Assembly: GCA_946902875.1 (NCBI GenBank)
Contig: OX336345.1
Location: forward strand, 7,285,395 to 7,349,394
From: Nematopogon swammerdamellus
Lineage: Eukaryota; Arthropoda; Insecta; Lepidoptera; Adelidae
Direction: 5' to 3'
DNA: 64,000 nt
Part shown: in pieces, positions 50,693-59,819 of the stretch
Layout of the letters: every line of letters begins with the position of its first letter
Position numbering within the stretch: position 1 is the first letter of the stretch
Made by a program: the position numbers and the translations under genes
Notes under the pieces: model-generated
Seen by the model: the letters and a program-made list of their open reading frames with translations, nothing else
Told to the model about the DNA's origin: nothing
Database searches by the model: none

Positions 50693-50775
50693 GACCTACA
50701 GTTTAACGTGTAATTCGAACCACGGCCGGCTTCAACGGTCGGAAGGTCACCCATTCAAAGTCAGACCGCGCCCGG
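50693..50775 (-). mobile_element. SINE family 1 fragment (head to centre)
   Basis: The minus strand reads CGACCCGGGCGCGGTCTGAC, TTTGAATGGGTGACCTTCCG, ACCGTTGAAGCCGGCCGTGG, then TTCGAATTACACG and AAACTGTAGG. The 5S-like GGTC-TGAC-TGGGTGACC order is kept. Both ends are truncated. Confidence 0.65.
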
Positions 50776-50814
50776 GTCGATAACTCGTACGAGTAGGTTC
50801 TGTGAAGTAATATT

Positions 50815-50960
50815 TTATTTTTACACGCCGCACGCCGCCGCTCCGCGCACATTGTCCGTCCCTCGCAGCGGACGTAAAAAAGTGTCGGCTCGCGGCTCGA
50901 CGCGCTGACAAACGTTCGCGCCGCGCCGCCGCGCCGCCGCGCCGAGCTACAAGTAAAAAT
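50815..50960. other. CpG-rich island
   Basis: CACGCCGCACGCCGCCGCTC, CGCGCCGCGCCGCCGCGCCG and CGGCTCGCGGCTCGACGCGC. This is one of the most GC-rich stretches of the window. A promoter or first exon is possible. A hAT element sits directly to the right. No good start codon or donor was found. Confidence 0.35.
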
Positions 50961-50969
50961 TTCATGACA

Positions 50970-51301
50970 TTCTAGACCAGGGATGGGTACACTTTTTTCT
51001 ACGCTGGCCAATATTTACAAACATAATCTATGGAGGGCCTGATTCGAATATCTATAGATATTCGAATCAGATACAGTGTACCTGGTGCAATATGAAATAG
51101 GGAAATTTATATTTATTGCAGGTAATCTATAAAATAGGAACAAAGATTTATTAATTAATGTAATCAAGTACACTATTTAATGTATAAAGTAATGTATAAT
51201 AAATTTATCTACTTCTGGGTCGATGATCGCGGGCCGGATTGCAACCGTTCGCGGGCTGGAGATGGCCCGCGGGCCGTAGTTTGCCCATCCCTGTTCTAGA
51301 C
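50970..51301. mobile_element. Non-autonomous hAT element with 8-bp TSD
   Basis: The element spans 50978-51293 (316 bp). It starts CAGGGATGGG and ends CCCATCCCTG, and is flanked by TTCTAGAC on both sides (50970-50977 and 51294-51301). An 8-bp duplication plus CAGGG-type ends is the hAT pattern. The right part (GCGGGCCGTAGTTTGCCCAT) matches a widespread hAT end. No transposase is present. A 32-bp loop-free palindrome lies at 51039-51070. Confidence 0.9.
51039..51070. repeat. 32-bp perfect palindrome without loop
   Basis: CTGATTCGAATATCTA joins directly to TAGATATTCGAATCAG, inside the hAT element. Confidence 0.9.
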
Positions 51302-51412
51302 TTTGCCTGCGTCGTCCTTCGGCGTCATCACATTTATTAAATTTGGGGTGCTTTACCTATTCGGTCTGCGCGTCAGTTACCATAGCAGTTACTATGAAAC
51401 ACTTTTTTTTAA

Positions 51413-51650
51413 TTTTTTTTTTATGGAAACTGACACGGTTGGCTACATCACCTACAACATCCGTGATGTCAGCCCATAACACCGGGTGAACTTGGTGCCA
51501 CGTCAGTGCTTCCCTTCGGTCGTGCCGGCTACACTGAACTGGACGGAAAACACAAACTATTTACATAGCCGTTTCGACCGACCTTTCATTCAGTGCGGTG
51601 GTACCAACCCGGGCGGGTTAAACCCTACCACCTAGTAATATAAGAAGGGA
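51413..51650 (-). mobile_element. SINE family 1, 5'-truncated
   Basis: The minus strand begins TCCCTTCTTATATTACTAGG, then GGTTGGTACCACCGCACTGA, TAAATAGTTTGTGTTTTCCG, and the full tail to CCAACCGTGTCAGTTTCCAT and an A-run at 51413-51422. The head is missing. Repeat D begins at once at 51651. Confidence 0.88.
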
Positions 51651-51740
51651 GTCATAGGTATCCCTTAGTCGCCTTTTACGACATACACGGGGAGAGATGC
51701 AGTGGGGCTATTCTTTTAAAGTACCGGCCCCACACGGTAC
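51651..51740 (+). repeat. Repeat D, end part
   Basis: ATCCCTTAGTCGCCTTTTAC, GAGAGATGCAGTGGGGCTAT and AAGTACCGGCCCCACACGGT AC. It is the same end as at 52745-52830 and 62490-62570. Confidence 0.75.
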
Positions 51741-51833
51741 TTCTAATTACTTCAAGTTAATAATAATGACCTAGGATTAGCGTGTGAGTAACAGACGACA
51801 GAATTAATTTTCTACATACATACCATACGCTGT

Positions 51834-52078
51834 ATCCCGACAATTGGGGTAAGCAGCGTTATCAGTGTTTTGCTGCAAATACTCTTACATCTCTACATTA
51901 CAGCACAACACTGATAACTCTGCTTACACCGATTGTCGGGATTCTTTTCTTTTCTTTCTTTCAACACCGACCACCACGTTTAGCAATATAACTATTAGGA
52001 CAAGATAACTATAAAGCAGCAAGTAAGGAACGAAAACCCACCCGCTGCATGACTCGGTGGAAGGGCCGTGCCATTAAT
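51834..52078 (+). repeat. Repeat D, start part with palindrome
   Basis: ATCCCGACAATTGGGGTAAG is mirrored by CTTACACCGATTGTCGGGAT, giving a fold-back at 51834-51942. Normal D body follows (ACACCGACCACCACGTTTAG, AACCCACCCGCTGCATGACT). The mirrored first block is not seen in the copies at 52505 and 62244. Confidence 0.65.
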
Positions 52079-52082
52079 TTTT

Positions 52083-52445
52083 ACCCGACTACGGCGAAGC
52101 AAAAAGGAGGGTTATGTGTTTGACCGGTATGTATGTATGTATGTATGTATGTATGTATGTATGTATGTATGTTCATCTGTTCCCTCATAACTTCTAAACT
52201 ACTTATCACAATTTGACAAATGAGGTATCGTTGAAAGCGTCTTGATCGTCCGCTGGTTATAGGCTATGTGACGTCACTCAAAATTGACTATGGCGCCCTC
52301 TAGATGACAAAAAGTCATGACCTAAAAAAAAAAAATTTAATGATGCCGTGTTGGGTATCAAATGAAAGGGCTTAATTAGCACATTTCAAAAATATATATA
52401 TTGTTAGCTATTGCTTTCGAATTTGCTTGCATGCACCCGATAATT
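52083..52445 (+). repeat. Microsatellite repeat with N-type end
   Basis: ACCCGACTACGGCGAAGCAA AAAGGAGGGTTATG is the reverse complement of the right end of fold-back element N. A (GTAT)n array lies at 52127-52171, then CCCTCATAACTTCTAAACTA, CTATGTGACGTCACTC and GATGACAAAAAGTCATG. It has the same plan as repeat I at 11459 and 42323. Confidence 0.65.
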
Positions 52446-52504
52446 GGGAATATTTTCTAAATAAAATAAATAAAATCAGGCCTCATTCCATACATATATA
52501 CATA

Positions 52505-52830
52505 CATATCACACACGCTGAATCCCGACAATCGGGGTAAGCAGAGTAATCGGTGTTATGCTGCAAGAACTCTTTTCAATTACAGCACAACACCGACCAC
52601 CACGTTTCGCAAAGTATTCGAACAAGATTAAATCGATCACGCAGCAAGTATGGCACGAAGACCCACCTGCTGCATAACTCGGTGGAAGTACCGTGCCAAG
52701 GTGAGAGGTGGCGAACCTGTCGCCCTTTAGCACGGCATCTTGTCCTTATCCCTTAGTCGCCTTTTACGACATGTATGGGGAGAGATGCAGTGTGGATATT
52801 CTTTTTAAGTACCGGCCCCACACGGTACTC
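52505..52830 (+). repeat. Repeat D, full copy
   Basis: CACACACGCTGAATCCCGAC, AATCGGTGTTATGCTGCAAG, CACAACACCGACCACCACGT, CACCTGCTGCATAACTCGGT, CTGTCGCCCTTTAGCACGGC, then the D end block. It is collinear with 62244-62570. Frames over it on both strands are not supported as genes. The family is about 325 bp and may be a LINE 3' UTR. Confidence 0.75.
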
Positions 52831-52904
52831 GGCCTCATTCCAAACCTACCCAAATACATCCTACTTAAACCATCTTAATATTATAAACGCGAAAGTTTGT
52901 AAAT

Positions 52905-54715
52905 GAGTTGCGTTCAGGAAGACGATAAACCTAATCAAAGAAAATAAGTAACTAAGGGCGAGGCAGAAGGCCGAGCTGCGTTCAGGAAGAAGATAAACCT
53001 TCTTAAAGACAGTAAGTAACTGAGGGCGAGGCCGAAGGCCCAGCTGCGTTCGGGAAGACGATAAACTTTCTCGAAGACAGTAAGTAACTATGGGCGAGGC
53101 GGAAGGCCGATCTGCGTTCAGGAAGAGGATAAACCATCTTTAAGAAAGTAAGTAACCAAGGGCGACGCCGAAGGCCGAGCTGCGTTCGGGAAGCCTAAAC
53201 ATTCTCGAAGAAACTAAGTAACAACAGGCGAGGCCGAAGGCCGAGCTGCGTTCAGGAAGAGGATAAACATTTTTGAAGACAGTAAGTAACTATGGGCGAG
53301 GCCGAATGCCGAGCTGCGTTCAGGAAGAGGATAAACCATCTTTAAGAAAGTAAGCAACAAAGGGCTAGGCCGAAGGCCGAGCTGCGTTCAGGAAGAGGAT
53401 AAACCATCTTTAAAAAAATAAGTAACAAAGGGCGAGGCCGAAGGCCGAGCTGCGTTCAGGAAGAGGATAACCTTTTCGAAGAAAGTAAGTAACAGAGGGC
53501 GAGTCAGAAGATCGAGCTGCGTTCAGGAAGACCATAAATCTTCTCGAAGAAAGTAACTTCTTAGCTACTTATTTCGAAAAGGATTATCCTCTTCCTGAAC
53601 GCATCTCGCCCTTCGGCCTCGTCCATAGTTACTTACTGTCTACGAGAAGGTTTATAGTCTTCCCGAACGCAGCTCGGCCTTCGGCCTCTCCCTTAGTTAC
53701 TTACTGTCTACGAGAAGGTTTATAGTATTCCCGAACGCAGCTCGGCCTTCGGCCTCGCCCTTTTTTAATTACTTTCTTAAAGATGGTTTATCCTCTTCAT
53801 GAACGCAGCTCGGCCTTCGGCCTCTCCCATATACTTACTGTCTTCGAGAAAGTTTATCATCTTCCTGAACGCAGCTCGGCCTTCGGCCTCGCCCTTTGTT
53901 ACTTGCTTTCTTCGAGAAGGTTTATAGTCTACCCGAACGCAGCTCGGCCTTCGGCCTCGCCCTCAGTTACTTACTTTCTTAAGGATGGTTTATCCTCTTC
54001 CTGAACGCAGCTCGGCCTTCGGCCTCGCCCATAGTTACTTACTGTCTTCGAAAAAGTTTATCGTCTTCCTGAACGGAGCTCGGAGTTCGGCCTCGCCCTT
54101 TGTTACTTACTTTCTTTCAGAATATTTATAGTCTTCCCGAACGCAGCTCGGCCTTCGGCCTCGCCCTCAGTTACTTACTTTCTTAAAGATGGTTTATCCT
54201 CTTCCTGAACGCAGCTCGGCCTTCGGCCTCGCCCATAGATACTTACTGTCTTCGAGAAAGTTTATCGTCTTCCTGAACGCAGCTCGGCCTTCGGCCTCGC
54301 CCTTGGTTACTCACTTTCTTCGAGAAGGTTTATAGTCTTCTCGAACGCAGCTCGGCCTTCGGCCTCGCCCTCAGTTACTAGCTTTCTTAAAGATGGTTTA
54401 TCCTCTTCCTGAACGCAGCTCGGCCTTCGGCCTCGCCCATAGTTACTTACTGTCTTCGGGAAAGTTTATCGTCTTCCTGAACGCAGCTCGGCCTTCGGCC
54501 TCGTCCTTTGTTACTTACTTTCTTCGAGAAGGTTTATAGTCTTCCCGAACGCAGCTCGGCCTTCGGCCTCGCCCTCAGTTACTTACTTTCTTAAAGATGG
54601 TTTATCCTCTTCCTGAGCGCCGCTCGGCCTTCAGCCTCGCCCATAGTTGCTTACTTTCTTCGAGAAAGTTTGTCGTCTTCCTGAACCAAGTTCGCCCTTA
54701 TGGACTATGGTACAC
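52905..54715. repeat. Inverted minisatellite array, 68-bp unit
   Basis: Left arm (52905-53555): about ten units reading GCTGCGTTCAGGAAGA then AGTAAGTAAC and GGGCGAGGCCGAAGGCCGAG. Near 53556-53570 the direction flips. Right arm (53571-54715): about 17 units reading CCTGAACGCAGCTCGGCCTT then CGGCCTCGCCC. Unit starts at 54411, 54479, 54547 and 54615 give a spacing of 68. In the right arm three spacer types follow each other in order, which gives a 204-bp higher-order repeat. Each unit has a GGCC-GAA-GGCC stem. Frames over it are repeats only. Confidence 0.92.
53890..54660 (-). repeat. 204-bp higher-order repeat (3 x 68 bp)
   Basis: The spacer CTCAGTTACT with TTAAAGATGGTTTATCC occurs at 53962, 54166, 54370 and 54574, exactly 204 apart. 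Between them lie a CATAGTTACTTACTGTCTTC unit and a TTTGTTACTTACTTTCTTCG unit. The left arm shows no such order. Confidence 0.88.
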
Positions 54716-54812
54716 ATGTTATTATAAAACAATAAAACCTAAACAAACAAAACATGTAAAACTGCTCTGCAAATACTTTATCACGAAGTTATATCCCCAA
54801 AATAATTAAAAT

Positions 54813-55247
54813 AAAAAATTAGTTCAAAAACTAAAACCCGACTACTGAAAAATCACGCTCTAAAAAGTATGAAACAAGAAAATGTTCTCATCTGAAATTG
54901 TTATGTACAAACTATTCAATATTTTATCGTCTATTAAATAAACAACTTACACGTAATATATTTTAATGTATTTAATAAATATTCATAGTGTTGTTCAGAG
55001 GATAGCCGTGGTCGTATGCCACCTACTATAGGGCAAAGTGGCATACGACCATGGCTATCCTCTGAACAACACTATGAATATTTATTAAATACATTAAAAT
55101 ATATTACGTGTAAGTTGTTTATTTAATAGACGATAAAATATTGAATAGTTTGTACATAACAATTTCAGATGAGAACATTTTCTTGTTTCATACTTTTTAG
55201 AGCGTGATTTTTCAGTAGTCGGGTTTTAGTTTTTGAACTAATTTTTT
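54813..55247. repeat. Palindrome with 210-bp arms
   Basis: Bases 54813-55022 pair with 55038-55247. The only clear mismatch is in GATAGCCGTGG against CCATGGCTATC. The loop is 15 bases (CTACTATAGGGCAAA). The outer part carries ACTAAAACCCGACTACTGAA. It could form a very long stable hairpin in DNA or RNA. It is the left end of fold-back element N, copy 3. Confidence 0.95.
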
Positions 55248-55733
55248 TGTAATATAAGAAACTAAAAAAAAACTTGATACAAAACAGAAGCTATGCTACA
55301 AAAGAGAATTTACCTGCATAAAGAAAGCTTAGTAAATTAACAGAACGAGTATGTTGAGTTCGCTACAGGCAAACGGTACCTCGGTTTGCCTTTGGTGAAC
55401 TCGTCTCGCACCTAATTCCGGGTTCGTTTAGACAAAAGGTTTTGAGCAGCGCAACTCTTGAGTGCCGTCTCCGAGCTTTTGTTGCCGACTCTTGCTCTTT
55501 GTAAGCTTGTCAAAGTCGCTGCACGCTCTATCATCTCGGTAATGTATACCTAGAATGTTACAATTGATTATGATAGGCACACATCGAGACTACAAAGACT
55601 TTTTTAAAGTTGTATATTTTCAAAAGTTCTGTTTTTAATATTAATGTTTGTATAATAATAGAAGAATTAACAAAATTTAAAATTAAACTATATCTTAATC
55701 ACCCTCCTTTTGGCTACGCCGTAGTCGGGTAAA
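54813..55733. mobile_element. Fold-back element N, copy 3
   Basis: The left end is the 210-bp-arm palindrome. The right end is CCCTCCTTTTGGCTACGCCG TAGTCGGGT (55703-55731). The body between 55250 and 55700 has no open frame of note. The plan is the same as for the copies at 27619 and 49423, but the arm sequence is different. Confidence 0.65.
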
Positions 55734-55796
55734 AAAAACATTAGGTAAAAATTAAATTTATTCCATCTAATAAAACGATAACCTTTTATTTTTCAG

Positions 55797-55892
55797 TTAG
55801 TAGAATTTGAACGTCAAATTAGAGCTACAATCAAAAGAACAATAAATAACCTTGATATATTAAGAAATGATTATTTAAAAATAGTTCAATAA
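55797..55892 (+). CDS. Candidate terminal coding exon, unknown
   Basis: An acceptor-like AACCTTTTATTTTTCAG ends at 55796. The following frame reads LVEFERQIRATIKRTINNLD then ILRNDYLKIVQ and stops at 55890-55892. The heptad-like spacing of Ile/Leu and the charged residues suggest a short helical or coiled-coil end. No upstream exon could be linked. It is too short to judge by length, so the support is the splice site, the frame and the residue pattern only. Confidence 0.35.
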   Translation, partial: LVEFERQIRATIKRTINNLDILRNDYLKIVQ

Positions 55893-56059
55893 CTCAGTTA
55901 GATCTTTTGCATTTAAATAGATAAAGCTGAACATTTCAAAAGAATCAGGAGGAACTGCTTTAAACACTGAGTATTATAAACGTACACACTCGACAATCTT
56001 GCGAGAAGTTATCACCAACGATTTTATCTTCAGTTATCAGTATCACCCACAAGCGCTTA

Positions 56060-56154
56060 CTTCTATATATTTCAGACAAGTCGTGTTCAACTTTAGCCAA
56101 CTCATCCTTCATCGTCTTGCGACTCGGCGCAAAAACAAAATCAAATAATTGCAT
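56060..56154 (-). CDS. Candidate first coding exon, minus strand
   Basis: The minus-strand ATG at 56154 opens MQLFDFVFAPSRKTMKDELA then KVEHDLSEIYR, and a donor-like GAA/GTAAGC follows near 56060. If not spliced, the frame runs to a stop at 55960. The codons look coding-like. It faces the plus-strand candidate exon at 55797, about 170 bp away, so at most one of the two may be real. The family is unknown. Confidence 0.3.
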
Positions 56155-56562
56155 ACATCACTGGCAAATGAAACACAATTTATCGACCGCCAAATCGAGT
56201 TTCGTGTCATCGATAATTTGAGTAGTGATTGTTATCGAGAAACTAATTCGAATGATTCGGTGACCGCGCCGAGCTTGCAACCCCGCTGACTTGAATTAGT
56301 TCAGAGTTGTACTATCGTGCCGGTGGTAAATTAACAAAAAATTGTGGGTAAAAAATTTACTACAATCAGAGCAAGGTTTCAAACCGGATATATAGGAATT
56401 CTAGAAAGAAATCAACTTCCTAAGATCATTGAATATATAAACGCAGATACTCATGTAAACCTTGTCAACGCACATGCACGGAGATGCTTGTGAATGTGAA
56501 GACGTTTTAGGTATTCTCGACAAAATTGCCTCTCCACGTTCTCCAAACCCATTTACTCTGTC

Positions 56563-56868
56563 TGGAGCTGTTTGACGCGATCCCACCGTCCCCACGTCCC
56601 CTTTCCACCTCCGCACAACGCGCACTGGGCAGGAATTGCATCCCTATACGCTGGACTTTGCCAATTGGTACGCGGATGCGTAACAATCGGTTCTGCAGCC
56701 CACATATTTCCCCCAAGTACAGGCTCGGGTCCTTTAGAGAGGCGTGAATAGGCACCTGTCAGGCCGGCATGGTATTCGCAACCCCCGTACGACCGAATGT
56801 CCATGGGCGTCGTCAGACACCTTATGGGTGGATCGATGCCAGATGTCGCGCTTTCTATAAAAAAAATT
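56563..56868 (+). pseudogene. LINE-B (CR1/L2-like) ORF2 end, frameshifted
   Basis: The block sequence codes, in changing frames, LFDAIPPSPRPLSTSAQRAL, IGTRMRNNRFC, then (with a deletion of the GKxWNALP part) HIFPPSTGSG and GRHGIRNP-like residues. The UTR has TCCATGGGCGTCGTCAGACA and CTTATGGGTGGATCGATGCC, with the end TGTCGCGCTTTCTATAAAAAA. It is 5'-truncated. Confidence 0.8.
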
Positions 56869-56869
56869 T

Positions 56870-57535
56870 ACAGTACTTCAAAGTCGCGACATTTCTTATC
56901 TCCATACAAAATGGAAAAATGTGTTTGATGCGTATTCGCCACCTATTCGGTGTAAATATAGTGACAAAGATCCCGATCGTCGATCGCTTCCGCATACTTA
57001 TTTCCTATTTGCGCGATGATCAAGATCGACGGGCAAAAGCTAAGATCCTAAGCTAATAAGAGAGAAACTCATAAAAACCCGATAGCAACATTGAGGATGC
57101 GACTATTGTATCAGAGCTTACACATTCCGGACCTTTCTGTTTTAAAAGACGAAGGTCAACTTATCAAAGTTCAAACTTAAAGTTCAAAGCGGCATCCGAA
57201 GGCTACGGAGCTTTTGTATAACCTTCTTCGACAATATAACCTTGATGCAATTGAAATTATAAAGCGTTTATCTCTTATAGCATTAAATATTCTTATTTCG
57301 TAAGACACTTTTACTGATCCAAATGACAAACGATTACGTATGACATTTAACGCAACTTTGGTCTAAAGCCTGACAAATCGGTGTCTCGTAGACATTATGT
57401 CTTGCACTTAGTTTAGAGACTTCAATTTTGTCTCACTTTATTGTTGATAATAATGATTAGGCAATATTATGTACCTATGTAGATAGCGCATCTAATTTTC
57501 GCAGCTAAGAGAATGCCTAAAAGTAGATCACGAAG
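56870..57535. other. Gene-free stretch
   Basis: No gene or repeat is recognised. Confidence 0.4.
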
Positions 57536-57898
57536 ATGGCTGCCCTTTCTGAGAATTATTTTAATACTATTTCCCACTTGTTAACTTTTGTAAGCTTCTT
57601 GTTCAATAGAGTCAAAGCTCAATATTGTGATGGCGCCCGCGGTGCAGCTTATGGCAAACAATGTGACAACATTATCTATGGCCTCTACAACTGTTCTGAA
57701 TATAAAGATGTTCTCTGCTCCAGGTGTATCGTCCGGGCGGACAATAGTACCGACCACGGTCTAAGTTTTATGGTTATGTATTTTTGTGAACTGACAATAT
57801 TACTGTGCTATTTGTATTCATATTGCATTTGGTTTAATTCCGATTTCTGTGATGTTTACTCAAACCAGCAGTGTTTCGCAAGGACTGTAATTATTTGA
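57536..57898 (+). other. Open frame with signal-like start, unknown
   Basis: 120 codons. An ATG context with AAG ATG G opens MAALSENYFNTISHLLTFVS FLFNRVKA, which looks like a signal peptide. A Cys-containing part follows (QYCDGARGAAYGKQCDN, CSEYKDVLCSRC), then a hydrophobic Tyr/Leu-rich stretch. The first 70 codons look like a small secreted, Cys-paired domain. A second frame at 57871-58053 overlaps its end (MFRKDCNYLIENFSLAFDDD). The two may be parts of one broken gene. I do not recognise a family. Confidence 0.35.
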
Positions 57899-58059
57899 TC
57901 GAGAACTTCAGTCTTGCATTTGATGATGATCAATACTATAATGGACAATTTATCTATCTGAAATATCAGTCTCAACAAAGTATGTATGAGATGACGAAAT
58001 TTTATTATTTCTCTCGTGAGAAAATCTCATTCTCAATAATTAAGAAACTGTGATTTTTG

Positions 58060-58630
58060 TTAATTTTGTGTTTGATGGAGAATTGTTTATAAAACAATTT
58101 CGGTAAGGAATGTTCGTCTACCAGCTATATTCAAATTCGAATCACGTAGACAAGCTTGGGACATTATAACACTTCGTCGAAATGGTTCGAGCTCATTATA
58201 CCTAAGACCGCTAAGGTTTCTTTCTCGTTCGTAAACTTGTCAAATAAATATCCAGTGCTGCGCAAAAAAAGCTAATTTACACAGGGCGTATAAGATTTTC
58301 TCATTATTAAATTTTGAGACGACAAAATATGGTAATTCTCGGGAGGCGCGTGAAAAAATGCCTAAGATTTGACGATAAAGCGCGTCTCATTTCGTAACCA
58401 TATTTCGTGTACGTGACGGTAATATGAAAAATGTCGAAGAATATTTTATCAATATTCTCTATAGACATGTTTGAATACTTTTATAGGTTCTCCTTGACAT
58501 GGGAGAAAGCTATTACAGATTCTGACTAAATTAAAATAAAATGTATTTATGTTTTCAAATACTTTAAACTTTTATATAAATCAACAGGACACAACCAAAA
58601 TTAGACAAATTGTTGTAACACAAAATTAAT
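58060..58630. other. Gene-free stretch
   Basis: AT-rich DNA with no recognised gene or repeat. Confidence 0.4.
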
Positions 58631-58632
58631 GA

Positions 58633-58825
58633 AAATAAACCGGCCAAGTTCGAGTCGGACTCGCGCACCCAGGTTTCCGCACAACAAAAAACCTTGAAAA
58701 AATACATTTATTGTATGACGACCCCCCCTTAATTCTTAATTTTTTTATTTTTTGCTGTTATATTCGTCATAATAACGCACAGCAGCAATAGGCTTCCGTA
58801 CGGGATACAGAAATTTAAAAAAATA
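58633..58825 (+). repeat. MF element, short copy without array
   Basis: AAACCGGCCAAGTTCGAGTC, GGACTCGCGCACCCAGG, then TTTTTTATTTTTTGCTGTTA and the end GGCTTCCGTACGGGATACAG AAATTTAAAAA. It is like 22784 but without the tetranucleotide array. Confidence 0.7.
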
Positions 58826-58829
58826 GGAA

Positions 58830-59698
58830 CATATGGGCAAAAACAATAAAATTACTTAAAATATTTATACAATACTTTTAATTTAATCATCGTTTTAGCT
58901 ATAGTTTTATCCCAGTTTCTATGTAGAAGGCTTAGACATTCAGCAATATACGTACGACTACTCTACTCAAGAACATAGTCATTATTTAGACTCCAACTAA
59001 GATCCCGATCCCGCCGCAATGCGTCTACCAAATTACACCTCGGCGTTATCGTAAAATGTTAGTGGCTTCCAGGTACGTTCCGAGTCCCGACCGTCCATTA
59101 TTCCTACGGGCCCGAGATTAATCATCTTTAGAGGGGATTCTATCGGAGAAATCTCCAGGGCCCGAGGCCGCAACCGTCATGCACTCGCACCGTCAAGCCG
59201 TGCCCACAACAGTCTTTGTCAATGAAAAGAAATAAAAAATGTCGCACAAAGAGAGCGGGGACTCTATCGGATATCTCGCGGTTATCAGATCCGATTCGCT
59301 TTTGTATCTCAGGCTCTCGGCTGCAGTCTTATCTTATTCCGTAGCGCGGCACGTATCCCATTTTGTGCCTGTAAGTGATGGGCCTGCGGCGGCGACTGAC
59401 AATGATGCATCAAATATTTTGATTTCCGAAAGACGAGTATTATTTACTCGATGGAATTCTGATCAGGATTAATTGTTGTCTACTTTTTGTCTTGATAACA
59501 CTATATAAGTTGGCAAAGCGTGACTGTATATTTCAGCATAAGGTCATTGCATATTATGTTGTCTACTCCAATAGGAAAGCTGTGTGTTCATATGACAACA
59601 GAACAGCTGTGCTATTCTGTGCCAGGACTAAAATTTTCCCACTAAGCTAATATTCACCTTATATTATAAAAGATACTACAGAAAATATCAAACCTTTA
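58830..59698. other. Gene-free stretch
   Basis: A moderately GC-rich part (58990-59240) has no recognised frame. The frame at 59239-59472 shows no domain that I know. Confidence 0.4.
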
Positions 59699-59700
59699 AA

Positions 59701-59812
59701 TTCAGTGTAGCCGGCAGGACCAAATAAAAGCACAGACATGACGTCTAATTCACCAAGGTGTTATGGGCTGACATCACGGATGTTGTAGTTTATGTAGCCA
59801 ATCGTGTCAATT
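59701..59812 (+). mobile_element. SINE family 1 tail, decayed
   Basis: TTCAGTGTAGCCGGCAGGAC, AATTCACCAAGGTGTTATGG, GCTGACATCACGGATGTTGT and GTAGCCAATCGTGTCAATTT. Only the 3' part is present and it has no A-run. Confidence 0.7.
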
Positions 59813-59819
59813 TTATTAA

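Noticed and set aside
52905..54715. CRISPR array
   Set aside because: The units are head-to-tail 68-mers with similar spacers that repeat in order, and the direction flips. This is a eukaryotic minisatellite.
53783..54809. Open frames with repeated ERSSAFGL-type peptides
   Set aside because: They arise from the 68-bp minisatellite read through. Stops and frame changes in other units show that there is no selection for coding.
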